From NCBI RefSeq assembly GCF_014638095.1, contig NZ_BMFH01000001.1, positions 62,001 through 126,000 on the forward strand: 64,000 bases of DNA, read 5' to 3'. The translations under genes were made by a program, and so were the position numbers. Positions within the stretch are counted from its first letter, which is position 1. The number at the start of each line of letters is the position of its first letter. Source of the DNA: Muriicola marianensis (lineage in GTDB: Bacteria; Bacteroidota; Bacteroidia; Flavobacteriales; Flavobacteriaceae). This document shows positions 1 to 7,746 of this stretch, piece by piece. Under the pieces are notes generated by a model that was not told where the DNA came from, made no database searches, and was given only the letters and a program-made list of their open reading frames with translations.

Positions 1-125
1 TTTCTCAACGCACTGTTGATCGCCTGCTGATAGTTACCGGTATTGATCGCTTCCTGTGTCTTTTTAACGCCTCCACAGGCCAGGAATAAAAAGACTGTTG
101 AAAAAATAAGTAGTGCCTTTTTCAT
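1..125 (-). CDS. N-terminus of a small lipoprotein, cut by the window edge
   Basis: Reading leftward from an ATG at 125, the frame stays open to the edge and gives about 41 residues. It starts with a Lys-Lys N-terminus and a hydrophobic stretch ending in the lipobox LFLACGG, so Cys17 is the likely lipidation site. The mature part (KKTQEAINTGNYQQAINSA) looks like the first helices of a TPR, suggesting a TPR-type lipoprotein at the periplasmic or outer membrane. The rest lies outside the window. The reading frame, signal and lipobox are seen directly; the TPR assignment is inferred from one repeat-like segment. Confidence 0.7.
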   Translation of the reverse strand, partial: MKKALLIFSTVFLFLACGGVKKTQEAINTGNYQQAINSALR

Positions 126-202
126 GATATTGTGATTTGCGGTTTGTAGGGCAAGACCAAGAGCCATGCCAAAATCTTCCGAAATCATAACGAAAAAGGT
201 TG

Positions 203-226
203 TTTTATCGTATAGTTCCGATAAAA
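203..226. repeat. 8-bp perfect inverted repeat between fahA and the lipoprotein
   Basis: The arms TTTTATCG and CGATAAAA are separated by 8 nt. The site is downstream of fahA and about 80 nt upstream of the lipoprotein start. It is AT-rich and has no clean T-tract, so an operator or a weak terminator are both possible. Confidence 0.35.
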
Positions 227-257
227 TACATTAAAAAGTAAAAAAAGGAGAGTCCGT

Positions 258-1538
258 TTAGAACTTCAGAGCAGGCAATATTTTTGTGGCAACTTCTCCG
301 AATCCTATCCTGACGCCGTCCTTGGAACAGTAACCCTTCATGATCACGGTATCGTGGTCTTTCAAAAATTTACGGGTAGTACCGTCGGAAAGAGGGATCT
401 CCTTGGTGCCCTGCCAGGAAAGCTCCAGCATGGAACCAAATGAATCAGGAGTAGGCCCGGAAATAGTTCCGCTACCCATCATATCCCCGCTGTTCACCTT
501 ACACCCATTGATGGTGTGGTGCGCGAGTTGCTGGGCCATGGTCCAGTACATATACTTAAAATTGGTCCTGCAAACCGTGGTGTCCGAACCATTATCGGGT
601 CTGATCGCCACCTCGAGATTGATATCAAAGCTCTTTTTACCTTTCTGAGCGAGGTAGGGCAGGGGAAGAGGGTCTTGTTTCGGACTGGCTACCCGAAAAG
701 GCTCCAGGGCATCCAGGGTTACGATCCAGGGAGAAATAGAAGAGGCAAAATTTTTCCCCAGGAATGGTCCCAGGGGGACGTATTCCCATTTTTGGAGGTC
801 CCTGGCACTCCAGTCGTTAAAGAGAACCAGCCCAAAGATATAATCCTCGGCTTCTTCAATATTGATGGGTTCACCCAGCGCATTGGCATCTGTGGTGATA
901 AAAGCCATTTCCAGTTCAAAATCCAGTAGTTTCGAGGGGCCGAAAACAGGGGTATCTGCGCCTTTGGGCAGGGTTTGACCGTTTGGCCTTCTGATGGGGG
1001 TGCCGCTCGGGATAATAGTGGAACTGCGACCATGGTAGCCAACGGGCAAGTGCAGCCAGTTGGGAAGCAGGGCATTGTCTGGGTCCCGGAACATTTTACC
1101 CACGTTGGTGGCGTGCTCCTTGCTGGAATAGAAGTCCGTATAATCCCCGATCTGTACAGGTAACTGCATCTCGATCTCGTCAAGGGTGAACAGCACGATC
1201 TTCTGATGTTCCTTATTCGATTGAAGCTCCTTGTTGCTTTTTTGGAATATTTCACTGATTCGGTTCCTGACCAGTCGCCACGTCTTTTTTCCGTCTGAGA
1301 TAAAATCATTCAGGGTATCCTGCAGGAAGATGTCGTCTGTCAATGGAATATCCTTAAAGTAACCGAGCTGGTGCAATGCCCCGAGATCGATGGCGTGATC
1401 CCCTATGCGTGTCCCAATCGTGATGATGTCATCCCGGGTGAGAAAAACGCCGAACGGGATATTCTGAATGGGAAAATCAGAATGCTCCGGTACGGGTAAC
1501 CAGGATGTCAGTGTAGGGTCATTCGCTTTTAATGGCAT
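258..1538 (-). CDS. fahA: Fumarylacetoacetase
   Basis: Last enzyme of tyrosine/homogentisate breakdown; it hydrolyses 4-fumarylacetoacetate to fumarate and acetoacetate in the cytoplasm. The 426-residue protein matches the full length of the family (about 420). A small N-terminal domain is followed by the FAH catalytic fold. The motif DYTDFYSSKEHATNVG is visible, with Asp135 as a metal ligand and His142 as the expected catalytic base, followed by LPVGYHGRSS and a C-terminal GSGTISGP segment. It is transcribed alone, away from glyA, with a 112-bp shared upstream region. No other tyrosine-degradation genes lie nearby. The family call is secure from the motifs. Confidence 0.96.
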   Translation of the reverse strand: MPLKANDPTLTSWLPVPEHSDFPIQNIPFGVFLTRDDIITIGTRIGDHAIDLGALHQLGYFKDIPLTDDIFLQDTLNDFISDGKKTWRLVRNRISEIFQKSNKELQSNKEHQKIVLFTLDEIEMQLPVQIGDYTDFYSSKEHATNVGKMFRDPDNALLPNWLHLPVGYHGRSSTIIPSGTPIRRPNGQTLPKGADTPVFGPSKLLDFELEMAFITTDANALGEPINIEEAEDYIFGLVLFNDWSARDLQKWEYVPLGPFLGKNFASSISPWIVTLDALEPFRVASPKQDPLPLPYLAQKGKKSFDINLEVAIRPDNGSDTTVCRTNFKYMYWTMAQQLAHHTINGCKVNSGDMMGSGTISGPTPDSFGSMLELSWQGTKEIPLSDGTTRKFLKDHDTVIMKGYCSKDGVRIGFGEVATKILPALKF

Positions 1539-1650
1539 TGTACTATTGTTAATTGCTGTTTGATAAAATCCTGATCAAATATATTATTTTCTGAACATTA
1601 ACCCCCTGCAATTTGTACTTTTACGCCTCAATGGAAAGAATTTCGTTTTT

Positions 1651-2943
1651 ATGAAAAGGGATACCCAGGTTTTTGAACTCATTGCAGCTGAAAAAGAACG
1701 TCAGCTGCAGGGGATAGAGTTAATTGCATCTGAGAATTTTACGAGTCCGCAGGTTATGGAGGCCGCCGGTTCTGTGCTCACCAACAAATACGCGGAGGGA
1801 TATCCCGGCAAGCGGTATTACGGAGGATGTGAGGTGGTGGATCAGGTTGAAACTCTGGCCATCGAACGCGCCAAGGAACTCTTTGGGGCCGTTTACGCCA
1901 ATGTTCAGCCACATTCGGGTTCACAGGCCAATGCAGCCGTTTACCAGGCTTGTCTGCAGCCCGGAGACACCATCCTTGGGTTCGATCTTTCACATGGGGG
2001 GCATTTGACTCATGGATCCCCCGTAAATTTTTCAGGGAAGTTATACCGATCTACTTTTTACGGAGTGGATGAGGAAACCGGCACTCTGAATTACGACAAG
2101 ATCCAGGAAATTGCCGAAAAGGAACAACCCAAGATGATCATTGCAGGGGCCTCTGCCTATTCGCGCGACATGGATTTTGCAAGGTTCAGGGAGATCGCAG
2201 ACAGCGTGGGCGCATTTTTACTGGGGGATATCTCTCACCCGGCCGGATTGATCGCCAAGGGCATTCTGAACGATCCCATTCCCCATTGTCATTTTGTGAC
2301 CACCACCACCCACAAAACCCTGAGGGGCCCAAGGGGCGGACTCATCCTGATGGGGGAGGATTTTGACAACCCTTTCGGCATCACCCTGAAGAACGGAAAT
2401 CTGAGGAAAATGTCTGCGCTGATCGACCTGGCTGTATTTCCCGGTAACCAGGGCGGACCTCTGGAACATATCATTGCAGCCAAAGCCGTTGCATTCGGAG
2501 AAGCACTGACAGATGAATTCCTTCATTATATGATTCAGGTAAAGAAGAATGCCGCTGCCATGGCCGCTGCTTTTGTTGCCAGGGATTATAAGATCATTTC
2601 CGGAGGAACGGATAATCATATGATGCTTATCGACCTGAGAAATAAAAACATCACCGGGAAAGATGCGGAAAAGGTCCTGGTTCGTGCAGACATTACGGCC
2701 AACAAGAACATGGTCCCTTTTGACGACAAATCGCCCTTTGTCACCTCCGGAATACGTTTCGGTACGGCTGCCGTGACCACTCGCGGACTCAGGGAGGACG
2801 ATATGGGGATTATTGTTTCCTTTATCGATGAAGTCCTGAGCAATCCTGAAAACGATGAGATCATCGACCGTGTTCGCGAAAATGTGAATGCAATGATGAG
2901 GAAAAGGCCGCTTTACAGCAGTTTACAGATTGAACAGGTCTAA
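1651..2943 (+). CDS. glyA: Serine hydroxymethyltransferase
   Basis: PLP enzyme that interconverts serine and glycine while charging tetrahydrofolate with a one-carbon unit; cytoplasmic. The 430-residue length is normal. The PLP-binding motif [14 protein letters not shown] places the Schiff-base lysine at Lys222, and GDISHPAGL supplies the Asp/His pair around the cofactor. The start is preceded by a near-consensus -7 box (TACTTTTA at 1616). Its 3' end overlaps the convergent gene at 2923 by 21 bp, so the last seven codons of each gene are read on both strands. No terminator is visible after it. Confidence 0.97.
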   Translation: MKRDTQVFELIAAEKERQLQGIELIASENFTSPQVMEAAGSVLTNKYAEGYPGKRYYGGCEVVDQVETLAIERAKELFGAVYANVQPHSGSQANAAVYQACLQPGDTILGFDLSHGGHLTHGSPVNFSGKLYRSTFYGVDEETGTLNYDKIQEIAEKEQPKMIIAGASAYSRDMDFARFREIADSVGAFLLGDISHPAGLIAKGILNDPIPHCHFVTTTTHKTLRGPRGGLILMGEDFDNPFGITLKNGNLRKMSALIDLAVFPGNQGGPLEHIIAAKAVAFGEALTDEFLHYMIQVKKNAAAMAAAFVARDYKIISGGTDNHMMLIDLRNKNITGKDAEKVLVRADITANKNMVPFDDKSPFVTSGIRFGTAAVTTRGLREDDMGIIVSFIDEVLSNPENDEIIDRVRENVNAMMRKRPLYSSLQIEQV

Positions 2944-3588
2944 GTCGCCGGGGATAATAACCTTGTTCTTGAGATCGTAGATCAGGCCTTCCTCTTCTTC
3001 CTCGAAGTAAAGTCCCCAGTAGAAGTAGTACCCCTGGTCGCTTATTGAGTTGGGTCCGACCAGCCTGAGGATGGCATCTTCTGTTTCTACCTCCTCATAT
3101 ACGGGGACAAAGATCTCCATAGGGGTGGCAGACAAATCCCTGGTGATGTGCATATAATTCTCTGCCAGGACCGTCAGAATGGTATCGAGCTGATTTTCCA
3201 CGCTCTCAGGGGCGATCTTTTTGATAGTAATTGTACAATCCTTTAGATGGATGGAGAGTTCTTCCACGTCTATAAAGGCCCCGTTCAATTCCCTTATATC
3301 CTGCATGTATTTGTTCAGCAACGGCAGACCGGTACTCACCTGATTTGGTCCGCAGGATCCCCAGGTGCCCTGCTGCATGTGAAAAAGCACTTCGTGCAGG
3401 TTCATAGGACACTTCATTTCCACGACGAGGTTGTTCTCTTCGCAGCAAACGGTGGAGTTTCTAATGGTGATGGAGGAGAAGTATTCCTTCTCGAGTTGAC
3501 GAATCAGAGAAGGTACGCCCAGGACCTCCTTTTTGCCTTCCCGGCAGGAGGAGATAAAAAGTTTGGTTTTTTTTGAGCTATGGGCCAT
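2923..3588 (-). CDS. Unknown cysteine-rich cytoplasmic protein
   Basis: A 221-residue protein with no signal peptide or membrane segment. I do not recognise the family. Five cysteines fall in the first 80 residues (15, 48, 49, 60, 79), including a CC pair, which could bind a metal or form a redox site, but no known spacing pattern is evident. The C-terminal half is acidic, with an EEEEEG run near the end. It overlaps the 3' end of glyA. Its upstream region carries the 23-bp element also found before the LytTR gene at 7607, plus a 9-bp inverted repeat, so it may belong to the same regulon. The open frame and the conserved upstream element support a real gene. Confidence 0.8.
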   Translation of the reverse strand: MAHSSKKTKLFISSCREGKKEVLGVPSLIRQLEKEYFSSITIRNSTVCCEENNLVVEMKCPMNLHEVLFHMQQGTWGSCGPNQVSTGLPLLNKYMQDIRELNGAFIDVEELSIHLKDCTITIKKIAPESVENQLDTILTVLAENYMHITRDLSATPMEIFVPVYEEVETEDAILRLVGPNSISDQGYYFYWGLYFEEEEEGLIYDLKNKVIIPGDLDLFNL

Positions 3589-3648
3589 AGCAACCTTTTT
3601 GAGGGCTCTATGTAAAGTTAGTGTTAAATAACGGGGATCGATTATACA

Positions 3649-3678
3649 AAAACCATAGAATATTTATGGTTTTGCTGC
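3649..3678 (-). promoter_or_regulatory. Inverted repeat containing a 23-bp element shared with 7661-7683
   Basis: A perfect 9-bp inverted repeat (AAAACCATA at 3649, TATGGTTTT at 3665, 7-nt spacer) lies about 60-90 nt upstream of the unknown gene starting at 3588. Positions 3656-3678 match 7661-7683 at 22 of 23 bases, in the same orientation relative to the following gene. An operator for a shared regulator is the natural reading. Confidence 0.5.
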
Positions 3679-3734
3679 AAAAAGTGTGGTTTTCAGGGAA
3701 TAAAGAGGGAAAGAGTTCTGAAATGATTGGTAAC

Positions 3735-4409
3735 CTAAATAAAGCCTTTATCCCTTGAAGCCGTTATCAGAGCCTGATCGTTCTGTTTTTCCACCCCAAA
3801 AAGGGATTTAAGCTGGCGCTTTCTGTTTTCGATGCCAGGGAGGGACAGGGAGATGTATTTGACCATATCCTTGGTCTTGGTTCCTATGGAGAGGTGGTAT
3901 AGGATCTTTTTGTCATTCTCGTCCAGGGAGATATCCTGGGCCATTTTCTTGCGGATGGCCACCAGTGCTTTTTGGGTATAGTAGGGCGGGGAGTTCAGCA
4001 CAGTGTTCACCATGGCCTGCAGCGATTTCTGGTCTATTTCGGTCTTCACCATATAGCCCTCGGGGTCTACGGTCTGCATGATGCTGTTGATCCGGTAATT
4101 ATCGCTAAAGGAAGACATAAAAACGATCTTGGAGTCTGGCGATACTTTCCTGGCGTAGATTCCCAGGTCTTCTCCCGTTTTGGCCGGGCCTTCGGTGGGG
4201 TTAGAGAGTTGGATATCCAATAGTAGGATGTCATAAGGGATTCCCTTGGCTGATTCTTCGATACGCCTGACCGAGTCTTCGTAGGTTTTGGCCGTATCCA
4301 TCTGTACCTTGAAGCCGTCAAATTCTGTGTCCTCCAAAATGAACTTATAGCCCAGGGTAGTCATTTCATGATCGTCAACTGCCAAGATTCTTATCGTTCT
4401 CATAGACAC
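3735..4409 (-). CDS. Response regulator, NarL/LuxR-like
   Basis: A 224-residue two-component output protein. The receiver occupies about residues 5-135: Asp12-Asp13 acidic pocket, phospho-acceptor Asp65 in ILLLDIQLS, SSFS as the Ser/Thr switch region, and a Lys in MVKTE. The C-terminal 70 residues form a LuxR-like helix-turn-helix region (NDKKILYHLSIGTKTKDMVKY). It lies 5 bp downstream of the TPR sensor kinase, so the two are co-transcribed and almost certainly cognate. The target promoters are unknown; the inverted repeats around this island are candidates. Confidence 0.88.
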   Translation of the reverse strand: MSMRTIRILAVDDHEMTTLGYKFILEDTEFDGFKVQMDTAKTYEDSVRRIEESAKGIPYDILLLDIQLSNPTEGPAKTGEDLGIYARKVSPDSKIVFMSSFSDNYRINSIMQTVDPEGYMVKTEIDQKSLQAMVNTVLNSPPYYTQKALVAIRKKMAQDISLDENDKKILYHLSIGTKTKDMVKYISLSLPGIENRKRQLKSLFGVEKQNDQALITASRDKGFI

Positions 4410-4414
4410 ACGTT

Positions 4415-6502
4415 TTATACTTCCTGCAGGTCTTTAGGTAAAGATATCTCTTTTTTTGCTTCCTGGGAAATGTGCTCCATTGGGATTTCCAGAAGAACCG
4501 TGGTCCCAATACCCGGAGCGCTCTTCAGATACCATTTGCCCCTGATCTTCCTCACGCGGGATTCAATATTCTTATGGCCAATACCTTTTTTTCCTTTTCC
4601 GGTCTCGAAGCCCCTTCCGTTGTCCTGAATGGTGATCACGATCTGATACCCATCGACCTCAAATGAGACATAGATGGAAGTGGCTGCAGCGTGCTTAATG
4701 CAGTTTTGCAGGCTCTCCTGCAGGATACGGTAAAGGTTGATCTTGGTCACCCCTTCCAGCTGGTCCCAGTCCAGGTCCTGATCATAGGAGAAGTGGTATT
4801 GGATACCCGCCGGTTCTACGGTATTTTTTAACAGGTCTTCGATGGAGTTCATAAAGTTGTTGAACTTCTGGTAGGAAGCATCGTTGAGCTCATGGGAAAT
4901 GGACCGGATTTCCTCCTGCACTTCTTTTAGTTTCTCGATGGCCTGCTCCCTGAGGGCGACGGCGGCATCATCACCTTTTTTGTTTAACCCGAGCAAGACC
5001 ATCCTCACCCCGTTCATCTCCCCGAGGATTCCGTCGTGGAGTTCTTCGGATATGCGTTTCTGTTCGGACTGCTTGCCTTCCTCCACTTTCTGTTTCTGAG
5101 CTAGCATGAGGTTAAAGATCTCCTGGTTTGCTTCCTGCTGTTGCTGCTGGAATTTGAGGCGTTGATTTTTGATCCTCTGTACAACGATAATTGACAGAGC
5201 GATGGCAAACAACAGCAATCCAACGGCTATCCCAATCCAGATCAGTTGCTGGCGGGCCAACTGGCGGTTTCGGTTTTCGGTTTCTTCTGTCTCGAATTTA
5301 ATATTTGCAAACTTATTTCGGATACGTCTTTCCTCTTGTAACAGATTCTCAGACATTTCGCTGTACTCGTTGAGGTAGTAACTTGAGTTTTCAGGATCAA
5401 GTTCAGATAATAACCTGAGTGATTCCAGGTACCTTAAATTATTGTCGATCTCTTTTGCCAAGTCCCGAGCATTGCCTGCAAATATAAACGCATCAGCCTT
5501 CCTGCCGATTTCCTTGTTCACAAGGGCTAGGTTGTAATAATTCAATGAAAGTCCTTCTAAATCTCCTATGCTATCCCTGATAAATTGGGATCTATATAAA
5601 TTTTCTTCTACAGAGTCCATTATGCCAAGTTTAAAATTGGTTATTGCCAAATGGTCCAATAGTTTAGCGTATAGATCTGGTTTATACCAAAGTAGACTAT
5701 CCGTTGAAATCGCTTCTTGGAATTCTTTCTTAGCATTTAGGAAGTCTCCCTTATTAGAATATAGGTATCCTATGTTGTTTTTTAAACTAGCAAGTTCAAT
5801 GGATTCCGACTTTAATTTTTGTAATTGTTCTTCTGCGAGGTTATAATATTCTAAAGCTTGATCATATTCCTTCAGAGCGGCGTAGGCAATACCCATTGTA
5901 TTGTAAGCATAGTATAGCTTTTTATATTCATCATAAGGTTTTAGAAGTCTTATTGCTTCCGTTGCATTAACTATGGCGCCGGTGTTGTCATGTACATCGG
6001 TTTGCACACTGGCCATCGCTCTTAATACAGAGGAAGAAGAAATATCATCTTCTAACTGTTGGAAGATTTTTTGTGCTTTAGAAAAATATAAATATGCGCT
6101 ATCCCTTTGAGCTATATCTGGCAAATCGAAATATGCACCCTTATCCCAGAAAGCTTCTGCCAACTTTACAGAATCCTGTAATTCTCCGGCCAATTTTTCG
6201 AAATCCCTGTTTACATTTTGAAACAATTGAGAATCGACAATTTTAGAGGTAATCAATGAAAGTTGTGATAAGTATTGAATTTTCAGGGTGTCTACTGAAA
6301 CTTGACCGAGTTGGGAGTAGACCTCATCTAATTGATCAAGATGGTTTTCAACTGGTAGATTTGATTCTTTGATCTGTTCCAAAATGACCAAAATACTGTC
6401 CTGATCTATTTCTGAATCAAAATTCTTGGGTCCCTTATTAATAAAGTCACAAGAATTGCTCATAATTGAAAGAAGGACAAGTATGAACAATTGTTTGAAC
6501 AT
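4415..6502 (-). CDS. TPR-containing sensor histidine kinase, NarX/HisKA_3 type
   Basis: A 695-residue sensor. An N-terminal hydrophobic segment ending in SNSC suggests export, possibly as a weak lipobox. Residues about 100-380 are TPR helices, a single membrane span lies at 420-442, then a glutamine-rich coiled coil (QQQQQEANQ), the HisKA_3 motif EQKRISEELHDG with phospho-His489, and a HATPase domain with an N box and a DNGRGFE G box. The TPR part is thus probably outside the cytoplasmic membrane and the kinase inside. The response regulator follows 5 bp later. The sequence is a compositional mosaic: the TPR half is clearly AT-rich and the kinase half is near the local average, switching close to the membrane span. 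Confidence 0.92.
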   Translation of the reverse strand: MFKQLFILVLLSIMSNSCDFINKGPKNFDSEIDQDSILVILEQIKESNLPVENHLDQLDEVYSQLGQVSVDTLKIQYLSQLSLITSKIVDSQLFQNVNRDFEKLAGELQDSVKLAEAFWDKGAYFDLPDIAQRDSAYLYFSKAQKIFQQLEDDISSSSVLRAMASVQTDVHDNTGAIVNATEAIRLLKPYDEYKKLYYAYNTMGIAYAALKEYDQALEYYNLAEEQLQKLKSESIELASLKNNIGYLYSNKGDFLNAKKEFQEAISTDSLLWYKPDLYAKLLDHLAITNFKLGIMDSVEENLYRSQFIRDSIGDLEGLSLNYYNLALVNKEIGRKADAFIFAGNARDLAKEIDNNLRYLESLRLLSELDPENSSYYLNEYSEMSENLLQEERRIRNKFANIKFETEETENRNRQLARQQLIWIGIAVGLLLFAIALSIIVVQRIKNQRLKFQQQQQEANQEIFNLMLAQKQKVEEGKQSEQKRISEELHDGILGEMNGVRMVLLGLNKKGDDAAVALREQAIEKLKEVQEEIRSISHELNDASYQKFNNFMNSIEDLLKNTVEPAGIQYHFSYDQDLDWDQLEGVTKINLYRILQESLQNCIKHAAATSIYVSFEVDGYQIVITIQDNGRGFETGKGKKGIGHKNIESRVRKIRGKWYLKSAPGIGTTVLLEIPMEHISQEAKKEISLPKDLQEV

Positions 6503-6534
6503 TATTTATATTTTCTGTTTGGTGATCACAATAT

Positions 6535-6568
6535 AAAAAAAGGAGTCTTATTTGGTAAGACTCCTTTT
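6535..6568 (-). terminator. Rho-independent terminator after the 48-aa peptide gene
   Basis: A perfect 13-bp stem (AAAAGGAGTCTTA with its complement) and a 5-nt loop, followed on the minus strand by a run of seven T. It separates the small peptide gene from the TPR kinase, whose start is only 33 nt further on. Confidence 0.9.
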
Positions 6569-6590
6569 CAATTTTCGTTAATATGAAGAT

Positions 6591-6737
6591 CTATCCGTCT
6601 CTTCCGGTTGATCCATTGCTGTTCCCATCAGTTGCTTGGGTTTCATAGAGGCTTTGGTCCTCGGCTGTGTCATTGGTGCAGGAGATCATGGATACACTGA
6701 ACAGGGCTATGGCAAAAATACAGGCTAATTTTTTCAT
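6591..6737 (-). CDS. Small exported peptide or lipopeptide, 48 aa
   Basis: Begins MKKLACIFAIALFSVSMISC and continues TNDTAEDQSLYETQATDG, NSNGSTGRDG, stop. The basic start, hydrophobic core and MISC lipobox predict export and lipidation at Cys20, leaving a mature peptide of about 29 residues that is acidic and polar and ends in a Gly/Ser/Asn-rich tail. It has its own terminator and an 8-bp inverted repeat just upstream. It sits between a LytTR regulator and a TPR sensor kinase on the same strand. I recognise no family. A role as a signal or partner for the adjacent TPR sensor is inferred from position only. Confidence 0.75.
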   Translation of the reverse strand: MKKLACIFAIALFSVSMISCTNDTAEDQSLYETQATDGNSNGSTGRDG

Positions 6738-6749
6738 CGTGGTTTTCTT

Positions 6750-6774
6750 TTTAGTGAGTTAACGTTTCACTAAA
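6750..6774 (-). promoter_or_regulatory. Inverted repeat upstream of the 48-aa peptide gene
   Basis: Arms TTTAGTGA and TCACTAAA with a 9-nt spacer that itself contains the palindrome GTTAAC. It lies 13-37 nt before the ATG, where an operator or a leader hairpin would be expected. Confidence 0.45.
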
Positions 6775-6866
6775 CTATTAGAGCCCCGCGAGGATCGTAT
6801 GTCAGAAATCACTCTTTTAGTAAATGGAGTGTTTCTGTGAGGATTTCACCTGTTTTTGTAAGAATT

Positions 6867-7607
6867 TTACGATTTAAGGGTGGAGATGGCGTTTTTTGAC
6901 AACACTTTTTTCAGGCTGTCGATGTTCTCCTTGTAGGTCTTAGAGAAGGGCAGTTGCTTCTTGCCGGTCTTAAGGGCGCAGATGTTCTTCCCGTAATTGA
7001 TGCGGGAAACGTAATCCATATTGAGGATATAGCTCTGATGGATACGGATAAAATTTCTGGGCAGGGACTTTTCGAAGGTCTTAAGGGTCTTGAAGGCGCT
7101 GATCACACTGCCGTCCTTCATCACAAAATCGGTGGCATTGTTGTCTGCTTGCAGGTACAGGATCTCATCTGTATTGAGGTACTGAAAGTCTTTGTATGAT
7201 TTCAGGCAGATGGTATGAGAGCTGACCTCCTTGGGATGCTGTTTCTTTAGCCTCAGCAGGGTTTTTCGGATATCCAGCTCATTATACGGCAGAAGCCAGT
7301 AATCGTAAAAGCCGTTTTTTATGGCGTGATAGGCGTATTCCTTGCTCTTGGCCACACCGATTATCAAAGGCAGTTCATTCATGTACTGGTGCAACTCAGA
7401 TACCATCAGGAAATAATCCATGGCCGCATCTTCCAGGTTGATGAAGACCAGGTCCGGCAGGTGTTTCAGGATACCGTTGATCCCTTCCCTGCTGTCCAGT
7501 GCCCGAGCCACACAAATGAAATCACCATGATCCTCCAGAAAATGCTGCAATTGCAGATTTGAAGTGGCGTTGGCATCGATTATGGTGTATCGGTACTCCA
7601 TAAACAC
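6867..7607 (-). CDS. LytTR transcription regulator with a degenerate receiver
   Basis: A 246-residue protein. The first 120 residues fold like a receiver, but the phospho-acceptor position is Asn57 (DLVFINLED instead of the usual Asp), the Thr/Ser switch position is Ala (GVAKS), and the conserved Lys before Pro is Leu (WLLPY). It is therefore unlikely to be controlled by phosphorylation. The C-terminal 100 residues are a LytTR DNA-binding domain with the typical LYLQADNNATDF, FIRIHQSYILN and final LPFSKTYKE segments. Its upstream region carries the 23-bp element also found before the gene at 3588. It stands 129 bp upstream of the peptide gene. Autoregulation is possible but inferred. Confidence 0.9.
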   Translation of the reverse strand: MFMEYRYTIIDANATSNLQLQHFLEDHGDFICVARALDSREGINGILKHLPDLVFINLEDAAMDYFLMVSELHQYMNELPLIIGVAKSKEYAYHAIKNGFYDYWLLPYNELDIRKTLLRLKKQHPKEVSSHTICLKSYKDFQYLNTDEILYLQADNNATDFVMKDGSVISAFKTLKTFEKSLPRNFIRIHQSYILNMDYVSRINYGKNICALKTGKKQLPFSKTYKENIDSLKKVLSKNAISTLKS

Positions 7608-7626
7608 AGGGTTGTGGGAAAATTAC

Positions 7627-7649
7627 TAATCCTTTGCGAATAAGGATTA
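7627..7649 (-). repeat. 8-bp inverted repeat in the LytTR leader
   Basis: Perfect arms TAATCCTT and AAGGATTA separated by 7 nt, 20-42 nt upstream of the LytTR start. It has no T-tract, so a leader hairpin or an operator is more likely than a terminator. Confidence 0.4.
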
Positions 7650-7660
7650 TAGATTTCCCT

Positions 7661-7683
7661 TAGAATATTTATGGTTTTGTTGC
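7661..7683 (-). promoter_or_regulatory. Second copy of the 23-bp element, upstream of the LytTR gene
   Basis: Identical to 3656-3678 except for one base at position 20 of the element. It lies 54-76 nt before the LytTR start and has the same orientation to the gene as the first copy. The inverted left arm present at the first copy is missing here. Confidence 0.5.
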
Positions 7684-7746
7684 CAATATACTGAAAATCA
7701 GTTCTAAAGAAAGAATATTCCTACAAATCGTTACATTTTAATGTGT

